Shown in pieces: positions 37,501 through 49,261 of a stretch of 64,000 nucleotides of DNA; the first letter of the stretch is position 1; each line of letters starts with the position of its first letter. This stretch comes from Hymenolepis diminuta. Its lineage: Eukaryota; Platyhelminthes; Cestoda; Cyclophyllidea; Hymenolepididae. The translations under genes were made by a program, and so were the position numbers. The notes beneath the pieces are model-generated. The model was not told the origin of the DNA. It did no database searches and saw nothing but the letters and a program-made list of their open reading frames with translations. The stretch is taken from contig CAADRB010000002.1 in assembly GCA_900708905.1 (NCBI GenBank), positions 5,968,269 through 6,032,268 on the forward strand, read 5' to 3'.

Positions 37501-40500
37501 CAATTTGCCTGTATATTGTTTGTCATTATGAATTAAGGTTTAATTAAGAATCGCTGCATATCTTTCCAATTAATCTTTTATTGACTGTCTGTTAAATTCT
37601 ACGAAATACCCTTTTAATTATCTTAAGTTTGTTTAGTTTTATGAAATAAATAGTATGAACGTGTCGTTATGAAGGTTCGGAATTGAAATTGAGTTGAGTG
37701 AGACTAGTTAACTTTGCTATTTGCTTTCCACTAAGCAAGGAGCGGGAATAATCGAATTTAATTACTACCCAAAGAAGAAGTAAATTAGTATACCTTCCCC
37801 TCTTCCTTTAATTTTTGTGATAAATAATTGGGAGGTAACTATTTAGTTGGGTGAGAAACACCTAGTTAGTGGGGAATTGTCTAATTCTTTCAGTTTTCTC
37901 TCTACTCTACTCTCTCCATCATCACACCATACATTTTCTCTATACTTGTTGATTTTATCTCTGTTTCCCTACCCTAATTCTCTCTTTCCGAAGAATCGCA
38001 CTCGCGATTCTACTAAATACTAACACATAATATTGCCTTCTAATACTCTAATTTGTTACACAGATAACAGACCAATGTTTGAAATATGCTACTTATTTAA
38101 AATATTAGTTTACAGATGCTGCCTGGCATGTTGGAACTACTACTAATTTTAGTCGCTCGATTGTAACGAAACGGGATTAGGAGATTAGGCATAGTTCGGG
38201 TAGAAATGGGGAATACGTTCAGGGGATCAATGGATTTATTTCATTTGACTTTTGGATTCATTACTTTGTTTGGTTTTAACGTAAGGAGCGAATTACATTG
38301 GTTCATGTCCTAATATTTCAGTAAGGATTTAATCCCTAAGTTCCTGAATGAATTCCTATTCGGGGGGTATTCTGAGCTTAATTACCAGTTGACGAAATTT
38401 GGATGTTGGTTATGCCATCCCGATATGTTCGCCTATTAATACAGGTGAATAAGTTGTACACGATATAAAAAATTTGTCCCCAATGTTGAATGAGGTTAAC
38501 TCCAATTAAAGATGCTTTTAACTGGCTGCTAACAAATTTAAGAAAATGATCGAAAAGGCCAAATTCCTACCAATAAATATTACCATCAGTCTTGAATTAT
38601 TTATTCCCCTTGGTTGGAAAATTATCTGGAACTAATTAAAACTAGCCTTTCCAAGATATTTCCCATCAATATAACGCACTTATTACCCATACCTTTTTTG
38701 GTTGAAGTCAATCAGTTTGTAAGTAAATGTGTTATTCTTACAACTATGTCAGTTAAGATCTTTCTTGTGAAAATATTGTTAAAATAATAGTTCAAAATAA
38801 ATATCTAGTAAAGTAAAGTAAATCGTATTTTAAACATTACTTGTCAATTGAATTGAGAGGATGGCATCGTGTTAAACAGGGGATTATTTGATATTAAATA
38901 GTCAACTTAAAGCCTCATTTGGCCGCCTGCAATTTCATCGACAATTATTATTAATCTGAAGGTCATCAATTACATAAATAAATTTCGGCGCTTCAGAAAG
39001 GAGCGGTTAAACTGTATATAATTTCTCCATCACGCGAAATTAATGGTGGCAGAAGGGAGAAATTTTTATTATATTATCAGATTAATGAGGCACCTTTCAT
39101 GCCAGTTGGAATTAGAAAAACACCCTATCTCCATCTCTCTATCAGAGAGTAGTAGTGGTGAGTATTCAAAAAGTTCGCTAGCGTGGCAGTCGGTTAAAAC
39201 AACACTCCAGATTTGAAGCATGGAAGACTACAAAAAGTGGAGGCTGTGCATTGCCCTCACAACGGTCAGTGCGGTTTCCTTTCTACCTGCCATCCTGCGC
39301 TAATCCTCCTGGGACACTCGGGTGAACGGTTATTTTAAATCAAAAAAAAAACCAAGGCAAAGATTCATGAGACAGAGATTTAGATAATCTAATGGATTGG
39401 CAGTTCAGTTTTTGGTAATCGGTATTTAACTTCAATCTCACGCTTAAATTCTAGATATAATTTTATTAATTTATTGAAAATATATTTAAAGTTCTTATTA
39501 ACAGTCAGTAATAATGTACAGCATTAATCTGATCTTGCCTTGCTGATATCTGTTAGTGACTAGGTAAAACTGCCAGACCTGCATTTTTGTAATTTCTTTT
39601 CGTGTAGCCCAGACATTGACAAGAATAAAAAGCGAGTAAAGCCAACTTACTAAAATGCTGCATAATTTCCATGAATTTATTGGATACAGAATAGAATAAC
39701 GTTAATTGTGAGTGCATGTGTACGCTGATTAATGCGTTCAAAAGGAAGCGAATAAACTCAGGATAGATTCCATATTTATATGGTGAATTGGATGACAAAG
39801 GCATTCTTAACTATAAACACCCCAAACTTATGCTCGAAAGTGTTTTCAAGCACTTGTCTTGATAAAATAGCAGACACTCTCTAGTCGCTTTGATAAGGAT
39901 GGTTGACCAGCATTAACTGGCGTGGTTGGACAATATTTTCATTGGACATTCATATTCGGGGATGGGAAATGACCTAATGACTCCTAGCTTGACAAATGTG
40001 TATGATAAAAGTATTTAAAGTTGTGTAAGTGGAAGGCAGTGATTTTGAATGAAAGATGTTTCAATAAATCCTATGTTCAGCATTAATGTATACAGAAATG
40101 TACTTGCAACAAAGGTCCCGATTTATAGCATACAAATTATAAATTATCAGTAATTGAACATTCTGACAGTCTGTGGAACATTTTTGTGATATGGGCGGAC
40201 AAAATTTTTAAATATGTTAATAAGCTAATTGTTTATTAAAACAGCCTAGGAGATTGTGTTTAACTCTAATTTCGGTTTCACAATCGCAGATTGTTTTCCT
40301 GATTTTGGAGACGAGATTGTTTCCACCGAACTTTCTTACATACTACACTAAGGTATTTCGTTAAAAACAAACATAGTGTTTGTGAGAGTGTGTTCTTTTG
40401 GTTTTCTCATCAGTTAATAACCTAGACTAGTTTTCTCTCTTAACTCTTTACATCTCATTTTCACACAACGCTTCGAATATTCCCATATTTTTGAATAAAA

Positions 40501-41540
40501 TCTTTTTGCTTTTTTTGTTTAACGACGATGAATGAGGTCATTTAACTTTACTTAATTATGATGTCTCACGCTAGGGTAAGTAAAGATTTTTCTGAATTTA
40601 TCCCCCTGAAAACGAGTTATCTTATTCTCATTTTCATCAAACAAATTGTTAGAAAAATATATTTTACGAGTTGAAGGAAGCTATTAATATTCTACTTAAA
40701 ATAGCGCTTTTAAAGAGATGGCTAACGTGTATAACATTATTGTAAAGACGAATTATTCTTGGATGCAATGACATAAATCTGGCCAAGAAAACACTTCCGA
40801 TGGCGTTAATACAGTATGTCTGCAATTCAGCAAACAGAATATTTAATATTGGTTGGCTTTTCACTCCAAGGCGGGATTGTGAATAAAATTACTTTTAAAT
40901 AACTCGGATGTAAACACTATTGCCTAAAAATTTACAAACAATGGATCCTCATCCGCCTTCATCTAATAACGGAAAATAAAATTTGACAGTTATTTATGCG
41001 TTTTTAATAACGGTTTATTATATTCTTCTAGTATTACACCTTTGGAAAACACATAACTTTAACCAAATCCAAAGAATAGGAATCGCAAAGATTTTAGTTG
41101 TAAAAACGGAAGTAGGTTAAATTCCAGCGTCCCTATTGTTTCCTAGTTTTTAGGCATTAAATCTTAAAACACTTCTCAAAGTGACATTTGCACCACTTCC
41201 TAGGGAGATTTAGGCAAAATTTTTGCTGGGAACTTAAGTGAGGATTTACTCAAATCGACATGTATTTTTCAGGTGACTCATTTTCTAGAAAATGCACGAA
41301 CTTTAAACGATCTAATCTTTCTCTAAGAAGGCAATACTTTTACTCACTTTCACGCAGGAGACGAGACTCACCTGGGAACGCGTGAAAAGCCTTAATTACA
41401 GACTATTCTACTTTGAGAAGTTCAGTTTTTCTAAGCAGAGCATCCTCAACTCTCTTTGAAAATCAGGACAGAAAAACGGCTGTATTACACGAATCTGTTT
41501 TATCCCAGCCGTTAGTTATTTTTTCTTTCTCTGCCATTTC
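34581..41540. other. Upstream region of the protocadherin gene, probable 5' intron
   Basis: About 7 kb without a convincing coding exon. A less AT-biased patch at 38880-39330 includes a consensus donor (GTGAGT near 39154). It also has a 27-codon ATG frame (39220-39303) with a hydrophobic signal-like stretch. These could be part of an alternative 5' exon or regulatory sequence. Nothing else was recognised. Confidence 0.4.
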
Positions 41541-41542
41541 AG
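41523..41542 (+). promoter_or_regulatory. Splice acceptor four bases before the protocadherin start codon
   Basis: A pyrimidine-rich tract ending in CATTTCAG has its AG at 41541-41542. The exon would begin GCTC followed by ATG at 41547. An acceptor immediately upstream of the first coding exon implies a spliced untranslated exon or, as is common in flatworms, trans-splicing of a leader RNA. Confidence 0.75.
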
Positions 41543-41546
41543 GCTC

Positions 41547-43127
41547 ATGAGGATGGACTTAAGAAAACTTTTCCTCCTCTCAACATTCCTACTTCTATCC
41601 TCAACCTTTTATCCAAATGCACATAGTCAATTAATTGAATCTGTGAGTGTTTTGGAAAATAGTGAAATTGGCACCGTTGTATATGATCTCAAAGAGCGGC
41701 TATCTCGGTATCTTGATCCTAACCAGTTGAATAATTTGACCGCTTATGCAGGACAGCAAGATCTCTTTTGGCCCTTTGCTTTAAAAGATCTTCGGATTAT
41801 TGTAGCTCGGCCATTGGATAGAGAAGCTATCTGTGAGAAACAAAGAGCTCTTGCTTTAAATCAACATCATGGTGGACATCAAATGCAGGGGGGAGACTGC
41901 CCTATCTATCATTGTTGTAAGCTACTTCATGTAAATGTGGTCGTCAGTCCAACTAGTCCTCCACAAGTCTCCTTTATTCGAGTAGCAGTTCAAGATCTCA
42001 ATGATAATCCACCAATATTCCCTCATATTGAATCTCCTTTTACCACTATCCCTGAGGATATCCCCGTTGGTGAACGAATACATCTTCCTGAAGCTTTTGA
42101 TGCTGATAGTCGACCTTTTGGAGTTGTTGACTATCGAATAATGCAATGGATGCAAGGAAATGCCTCCCATTTCCAGCTAAATGTAATTGCAGATCCAGAA
42201 GAAGAAGACGAAGTAAGCGGAAATCAAGGGATCGGCTTCATGAAAGTTGGTCGACCTTACCTGAACGTTATTCATCCACTTGATCGTGAAACTGAGGAGG
42301 TATATGAATTTATCTTACAAGCAATTGATGGTGGTCAGAATGAACGCGGAATGCCCTATACTGGAAGTGTAGCGGTTATAATTCGCATTCGAGATGTTAA
42401 TGATAACGCTCCAGAGTTTGATGAGAAATCCTACAGTGCTGTAGTTCATGAAAACACACTTCCTCAAAAGATTCTACAATTTAAAGTGTCTGATAGAGAT
42501 GCAGGAGAAAATGGAAGACTCTTTCTCAACATTATCGATTCACCTCACAAGGCGAGCAATCTTTTTCGAATCTCTCTGCAGAATAGTCTTCCACCAGGTG
42601 AGATGGTTGCAAAGTATACTAATTCTCGCCCTACTCCTGGATCTTTCTATACGGTATCGCTTCATCTTCTTGAATATCTGGACGCTGAACAACTACCACC
42701 TAGGATAAAGTTTTACATTTCAGCGACAGATAATGGTCAGCCACCTTTGAGTTCTCGAGTGGAAGTTAATATTGATATCGTCAATGTGAATGACCAAGCG
42801 CCGAAGATTGAATTTTATCGAGAGGGAACAAGATTGGCCCCAAATAGACTGGTGCTACCCGAAGTCATAACAGCCCCAGAATCAATAGCTGCTGAAGTAC
42901 ATGTCACTGATGCAGACTCAAGTTTGAGTGAATTGAGTTGTAGAATCACTTCAGAAGAAGATACATTTCGACTCACGGAGGTAAATCCGTTTACTGGGAA
43001 TGTGGAAAACTCCAACTATGGACGTCATTTGGTAGCTTCATCTTCAGGTTTCCTCTTCCCTGCGTATCGACAGTTCACCCTCCGGACTAAAGTTAATCTG
43101 GACAGAGAAACGAAGGCTCTGTATATG
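41547..43127 (+). CDS. Protocadherin, coding exon 1 (signal peptide, cadherin repeats 1-4)
   Basis: First coding exon of a single-pass adhesion receptor at the cell surface. It has 527 codons and ends in phase 0 at ATG|GTAAGT. Residues 1-27 are a signal peptide (MRMDLRKLFLLSTFLLLSS...). Repeats are bounded by calcium-binding linkers: EC1 about 28-158 (DLNDNPPIF), EC2 159-291 (DVNDNAPEF), EC3 292-423 (NVNDQAPKIEF) and EC4 from 424 into the next exon. EC1 has the protocadherin-style LDRE followed by cysteines (LDREAIC...CPIYHCC). EC2 and EC4 keep LDRE; EC3 has LDAE. EC2 and EC3 keep DAD or DRD motifs. N-glycosylation sequons include NLT and NAS. The start was chosen because it follows a splice acceptor and opens a signal peptide. 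Cadherin repeats mediate calcium-dependent cell adhesion; seven repeats is typical of delta-1 protocadherins. Orthology within flatworm protocadherins is not settled. Family confidence is very high. Confidence 0.95.
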
Positions 43128-46100
43128 GTAAGTAATCGTTTATATATAGTAGATTTATCCACGTGCGTAATAAACATCGAATAGTGGAAAGATTTTTATT
43201 AGACGCTTATTTTTAGTAAAAATTACTTAACTATAAAAATAAAATCAGTTTGTTTAGAAATGTTGGAAACTAACAAAGTTAAATGCCAAAATTAATTTAG
43301 TTACAACATTTAGAAAAAGACTAGAAAAGGAGTAGCGATTTATAGTCTGAAAATACGAAAAAAATGAACATTTACTTACTATATTACATTTGGATGAAAA
43401 GCAGAAGAATATCATTTTCACGAGAATTTGAAATTCTTTAATGGTTTCACAAGGTCAACTTTATCAAATTAAATAAGTGTTTGTTGCTTAAATTTATATA
43501 TCGCAAAGTTATTAAAAACAATATGGAAAGCAGATCCAGGAATTGTATATAATCGGTAAAAAAGTATACAATAGAATTTCGTTCTTTGGTTGCTTAAACA
43601 ATCGATAACCAGAGAGAGGCTTTTTTCATCCATTTAGGCGTACAGCCGCAATAAAATCTCATTCAAACAATCTAACCCATTAAGGCTTAGGAGGTAGATG
43701 GGAAGTATGATGGCATGTTAGACGTTTTTTACCCCACGGCTGCCGATTAAAAAAGTTCAAGCAGGAATTACTGGCTCCAGCGACGCAATTCCAACCATAG
43801 GTCAGAAAGAAAGACTGTCATCATGGAGAAATGCAAAAAAAACAACTTTGGCTGCGGAAGGACCAGTGATGGAATTTTCATAACTTTCCCCGATGTATTA
43901 TTAGTCATCAATTGTGGTGGTCGGTTTTTTGACAACCTTGGTAGGATGAGAAGAAAAATGAGTCAGTCGTAGGGGTTTGATTAATCGACTTAATTGTAAG
44001 TAGGATTTTATAATAGGCTGAGTTTGTAAAACACCTGTAGTTCACTAAGGAAAAATATTTGTAAGCCTTTTTCTATTGTACCTGAGGATTAACAGATTTG
44101 GTTTGATATACCTGTACACAGTGTAGACACTCGAAATAGTTTTTTAAGTTCATGATTAAATAAATATTAGAAATAATGGCATGAATAACTCGACACTGAA
44201 ACCTTGTTATCGGCTGACCGGTATTCTACTTGCTAGAGACCGGATTTCACTATAAGTTCTCTTCCAAATAAGAGCGTCTTAGTAGAGTGATAAATAAAAT
44301 GAGATTAAAGACTACATGTAACCAGTCCACCTATTGTGGTAATCTTTTTTCGTTTATTTATTTGGCAGAATCAAAACATTTACAACTGCTACAATACAAG
44401 ATCCGTAAATTTAATGCACTTTTCATCCCAATGGTGAACGCAATTTAATGTGCAGATATACGCTGCTTGAAAGTTATTTAAATTCTTTGATAAGAAGTTA
44501 TCTATTCACGAAACGTTTATTGGAGTTCTTGGTAGACTATTTTGAAGTTAAAAAAGACTTAACGGACATTTTCACCCAATACTTGATGTAACTCGTGTTA
44601 ATCTGGACTGGGCTCATCAACTGAAAAAAATAACTTAAATCACTTTTCTACGCAGACCGTTTCAGAAGTGACTGGAAAACCATTTCACTCTAATGAAAAG
44701 CAATTTAAACCAGATATGCTTGTATAAATTCATCGAACTCTGTCATTTATTATTTATTTCAGGAAACGATTATAATTAATGGGCAGTTATCGAGAATCGA
44801 GAATCTTCTAATACTCGGGATCGCCGGTACTTAATTAATATTAAAATAAATCTTAAATTAAAAGTAACAGATAAACTCTAGGAGTAAGGGGTTTTATCTG
44901 TCTAAACTGCATCTCCTCAACAAAACTGATACCATTGAAACCGTTTAAAGTTGCAATGAAGTTATAACTTGAGTGCCGCTTATCGGATGTATTCTAATAA
45001 AATAAAATAAAACACTAACTTGATGACTTTGTTTGAGAGCAAACAATAGACATTATAAAATTGGAAACAGAACTATTTTCATAAAAATGTTTTGTAAAAA
45101 TGGTCGGGTGGAAATTTTTACCTTACAAAATATTTCTACATAGGAAGGTAGTAGTAACGTTATTAAATTCATATTGGTATCAGAGCAAATCTACTTTTGA
45201 TTATATTAAATCTATTATGTTAGTGGATGAAATGAAAATACATTTCTCATACCCTTAAAGCATGACATAATTAAATATTCCACATTTTTAAACCAACACA
45301 CAAGGTTAAATAATACTTAGAATCCATCCTCTTTCGGCAGCTTGAAACGCATGTATGCTTTACCTACGTCAAAATGAAGGAGAGGTCTGTTTTTTTTCTT
45401 TATCTCTCACTCCGTAGAGTAGAGGGAAAGGGAAGGGATGGGTGGTTGTAAGAACTGGAGGCAGTGAGTAAGGTATCATCATCAATTAATTTTCACTTCT
45501 CCAAAATGCGTGAGAACGCAAAGGAATAAAAACTCACGCTCACAGTCTTTACGGTCCGTTATCCCCTTCCTCACCCTCCCATCCTTTCAGCCTTCTCTTT
45601 GCCTCTACTTCTCCTCCTTACCCACCAGTGTATAGATAGCCCTCTCTTTCAAGTTGAGTGTAGGGAAGGCTAACCTCCACTGGGGGGCGAGTGTTATTGC
45701 GGTTGAAATGATCAATTTTCATAGAGTGTGCTATGCTTTTAATCACAATACTAGGAGGACTTCTCTTTTGCTTTTGGCTGCCTGTCTTGAAAGCCCTTAC
45801 AAATCACATTCATCAAACAAGACCTTTGGACGCTAATTGCAAGACTGTACCGTTTTCTTAGGCTATCGGTTACATTGCAAATGTAGTGCATTTTAATTCC
45901 CTTTTCATTCAACATGTTAATCCCTAATATATAAAATAAGTTTTTTTCTGGCTTATTTTCACTTGGCGCTGTCACTGATTCGCGTTATCTATCAAGGCAG
46001 GGTGATTTAAATGCAACTATTTAATTTTAAGTGTAATAATAATTTTAACCATATTTTGTATAGATGAGTAAAAGTGAAAGGGGGTATAGGTGGAATTCAG

Positions 46101-48497
46101 ATGTGTAGAAACACTCTTTTGATCTCAGCTTAATAAGTTACCCATCGTATCATGAATACGAATTGGGCAAAAAACGTGTAGCTTTCAAGTTCTAACACAT
46201 TACATTCCACAGGACAGTTTTAAATTCAGGAGGATCATAATAAAGCTTACATCCGGTAGCGAAATTTTATAAGATTGGCTACATGACCAATACAGTCCTT
46301 ACATACTTCTTGTATGTGGCAAGAACCTTATTAGTTTGAGTTCAGAAGCGTCTGAATGGTAGTCAGTATTACTCAATTCCTTTGCAGTGATCTGAACCTG
46401 TATTTTTTTTACTTTTCTCTGGCAAACTTTACACCTAAACTGTTGTTTTCAAACTTACTAGTGTGTCTATAAATCGGCACTTCCTGATTATCTAGAAGCT
46501 TAATGATTTTTTATAGGAAATTAATTTTCAATCACCTTTTAGATTCGAATTAATTAAGAAGTACCTTTTAAAGATGATTGCACTAATCTGTTCTCTTTAC
46601 AAAATTACATAAATTACAAAGTTCTTTTTAAATATGTGTTGTTCTATTAAAATATATTGAAGTATTAGACGTAATCAATACATTAAACTTTTGCGAGAAA
46701 TATTTTACACTGAAACGTTACTTGTTAGATAATAATATGACAAATCTTAGATTTTAACTTTATAAATAAGTTAGTTTTCAATTATTCGTGATTTATGTAG
46801 TACATAATGTGAATTATTGGTGTATTCTACATTTATTTACTATAAACATGCTAGATATAAATAACCTTATGCAATACGTGTTTCCATGGGCCTAATTAAG
46901 GTATGTTCTTTAAGTAACGATACCAGTATCTCTTTAATTGCGTAAATTTTGACTTAAGCGATATGAAGGCAGTATAACCACTATTGATTGCTTGCAAAGG
47001 CGAATAATTAGATTTGGTCAACGTTGGTCAAATAAGCATACTTGATGGCTTATTAACTTAGTGCGCGATTAGCTACCTTTTGTATAACTGGCAATTATAT
47101 GAGCTTAAAAATAACAACAACTAACGTGACTGTTTGCCAGTAACTTCAACTATTTATTCTATTTATACCTAAATTTTATTTTGAGAAATTTCTCAGTTGC
47201 TTTCTTTTCATGATTTTTTAATGATTTGGTGGAATTTTGTATGATTTCCGGTGGATAATATTTCTTCGGCTATGAAATCCCAGATATCAAATCTCATACC
47301 AACGGAAATGTCTTCCAAGTTAGATTTCTAAAGGAAATTCAAGAAAACAATATAAATAATAGTATTAATTAAGAACACATAATGTAGTAAAATTAGTGCC
47401 CAGATACAATAAGGAAATTGCATTTAATCGAATGAAACGTTGTTTTATAAATATTGTAAATCAAATATTTGATTCATAATACCTTAAAAGCGCTTGTCTC
47501 TCTTCAAAAGACTACTAAATATTATAGGTCGATTTCCATTTAGAGTGAATACAGGTGTATTAAATGTAATAAACGCTGAAGATATTTATCAGGTTAGAAT
47601 TCGCGCTCTTTGCATTAATTTTAAACTTGGAGTAAACATATACTAATTTTATTGTGTCAGTGCATCGATCAACTCTTGCTTTTGATCTTTGAATTCAAGC
47701 CTATATACACCCTGTGAATCACAATTCCGTAAGAAATTCTCAAAATGTACAGAGCATTTTATTTCTTCCCCATTTGATCTTAAGTTCATAACAAATCTAC
47801 GATTCAACATTTGCTATAGAGAGGGGAAAGTGAACTCTGAAGATTTCGGTCTCGAAATCAAGGTTTTCTTATATCTTGAGTTATAGTTTGTTTATTCTTA
47901 TTCTTAAGCGCATTCCTTTCTGTTGAAGCTTAGATTTTTAGATCATTGGGCGTCAAATGCACTAGAAACGGGTTTCCAAGAGCGAAAGTTTACATTTCAC
48001 AAGCCACTGCAAATCATGTCTAGTTGTACAAGGAATCTCATACCCAGAAAAGATTATTTGAAGAAAATGTTAACTGTACCACTCCTCTCTTTAGAGCTAC
48101 ATTTCTGTTAGTTGCTGTAATAGATTTGCTCGTATTCGAATGACACGCTATTTTAACCTCAGAGATATCAAAATAGATGTATCCTTTTTGTAATAGTGTA
48201 GGAATCAATTAATTCACCGAGATTATCGTTTATAAAGAACGTGATTTAAGTTAATGATAAAAAATCACAAATTGTTGAAATCTGACTATGTATTTTTCAA
48301 AATTACTCCTTATTTGAGTTTCTATAAAAATACTTCGGTTTTTCGTTCACGAAACCGCAATGACGTCTTTATATTAGCATGACTCAAACTCCTGCCTCTC
48401 ATATCTAGACGAGTTTATCGATTTTCTGTTTCATTTTAAAGTACATCTGCATCCATATCCTCCTGCGCTACCTTGCCCAAGTGAGTAATAAATTACC

Positions 48498-48715
48498 TTT
48501 GTATTTCCACTCATACATACACGCGCATACTCACACTTGTCATACACCGACTTCTACGCTTCCCTCTCATCACCTTTGTTCTTCATCCCTCTCACTCGCT
48601 TTAATCCTCATTGTGGTTTGATTAATACATTTTGGTCCGGTCAGATCTTGACATTCTGTCCTAAAATTGTTGTTGCCTGTTAGTTATAGTCTTAACTTCT
48701 ACATTCAAGATCTTG
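48498..48715 (-). repeat. Diverged R2 family member inside a protocadherin intron
   Basis: The reverse complement matches the R2 unit around GTAGAAGTTAAGACTATAAC and GAGAGGGAAGCGTAG. It extends beyond the 202-bp unit into GAGTGGAAATAC, a segment also present right of copy 1 at 22358. This shows the true family is longer than 202 bp. Confidence 0.65.
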
Positions 48716-49094
48716 CGCATTAGTCCCTACAATTTGGTGAATTCAGTTCTTGGTACTTCCATTCCAATGCAAAGTTTAAAAGACAAGATAATAGGATATC
48801 GTCACTTCCGATTTCCGCGTTTTTAAAGCATAAGCTTATCGTTTGAGGACAAACTGGTTAAATTTACATTGAATTATTAATGGAAACTTTCCTTTGATCT
48901 CTGCCTCAGAGATGTAACACCTGATTCCAGAAAAAACTTATCATTTGTTCTGAATAGTCACAAATACAGTGATTGAGAGCATGAATAATAGATTAAACTG
49001 AATAAAGAATCTTATGTACATATATTGGTTTAAAATTGATAGCAGACTCTCAAGTCACCCCTTTTCAATCTTTTTCCTAAACAGAGTATCATAA

Positions 49095-49261
49095 TGGAGT
49101 CTTCCCACTGAGAAACTCGAATTCTGCCACCCCCAACCCTTTATTAATCAGACTTGAACAGGATGGTTAGCCATTTCCCTCATTACATTTGCACCGATGA
49201 GCATCAAACCTGTGATCTCTGACTTTGTAGACTGTCATGTTAATCGCCTTGCCATTGCCAA
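49095..49261 (-). repeat. tRNA-derived SINE-like repeat, best-preserved copy
   Basis: On the minus strand a head like a tRNA is visible: seven bases, then TGGCAAGGCGA (A-box-like, first base 49254), then GGTTTGATGC (B-box-like, first base 49210). The start-to-start distance is 44 bases, the spacing of tRNA positions 8 and 52. Downstream follow GAGGGAAATGGCTAACC and GGCAGAATTCGAGTTTCTC, which also occur in the copies at 6185 and 13270. Internal RNA polymerase III promoters of this kind are characteristic of tRNA-derived SINEs. No A-rich or simple-repeat tail was identified. Confidence 0.65.

Noticed and set aside
41922..42170. Minus-strand and alternative-frame open frames over the protocadherin exons
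   Set aside because: They are shadows of the strongly supported cadherin reading frame in exon 1.
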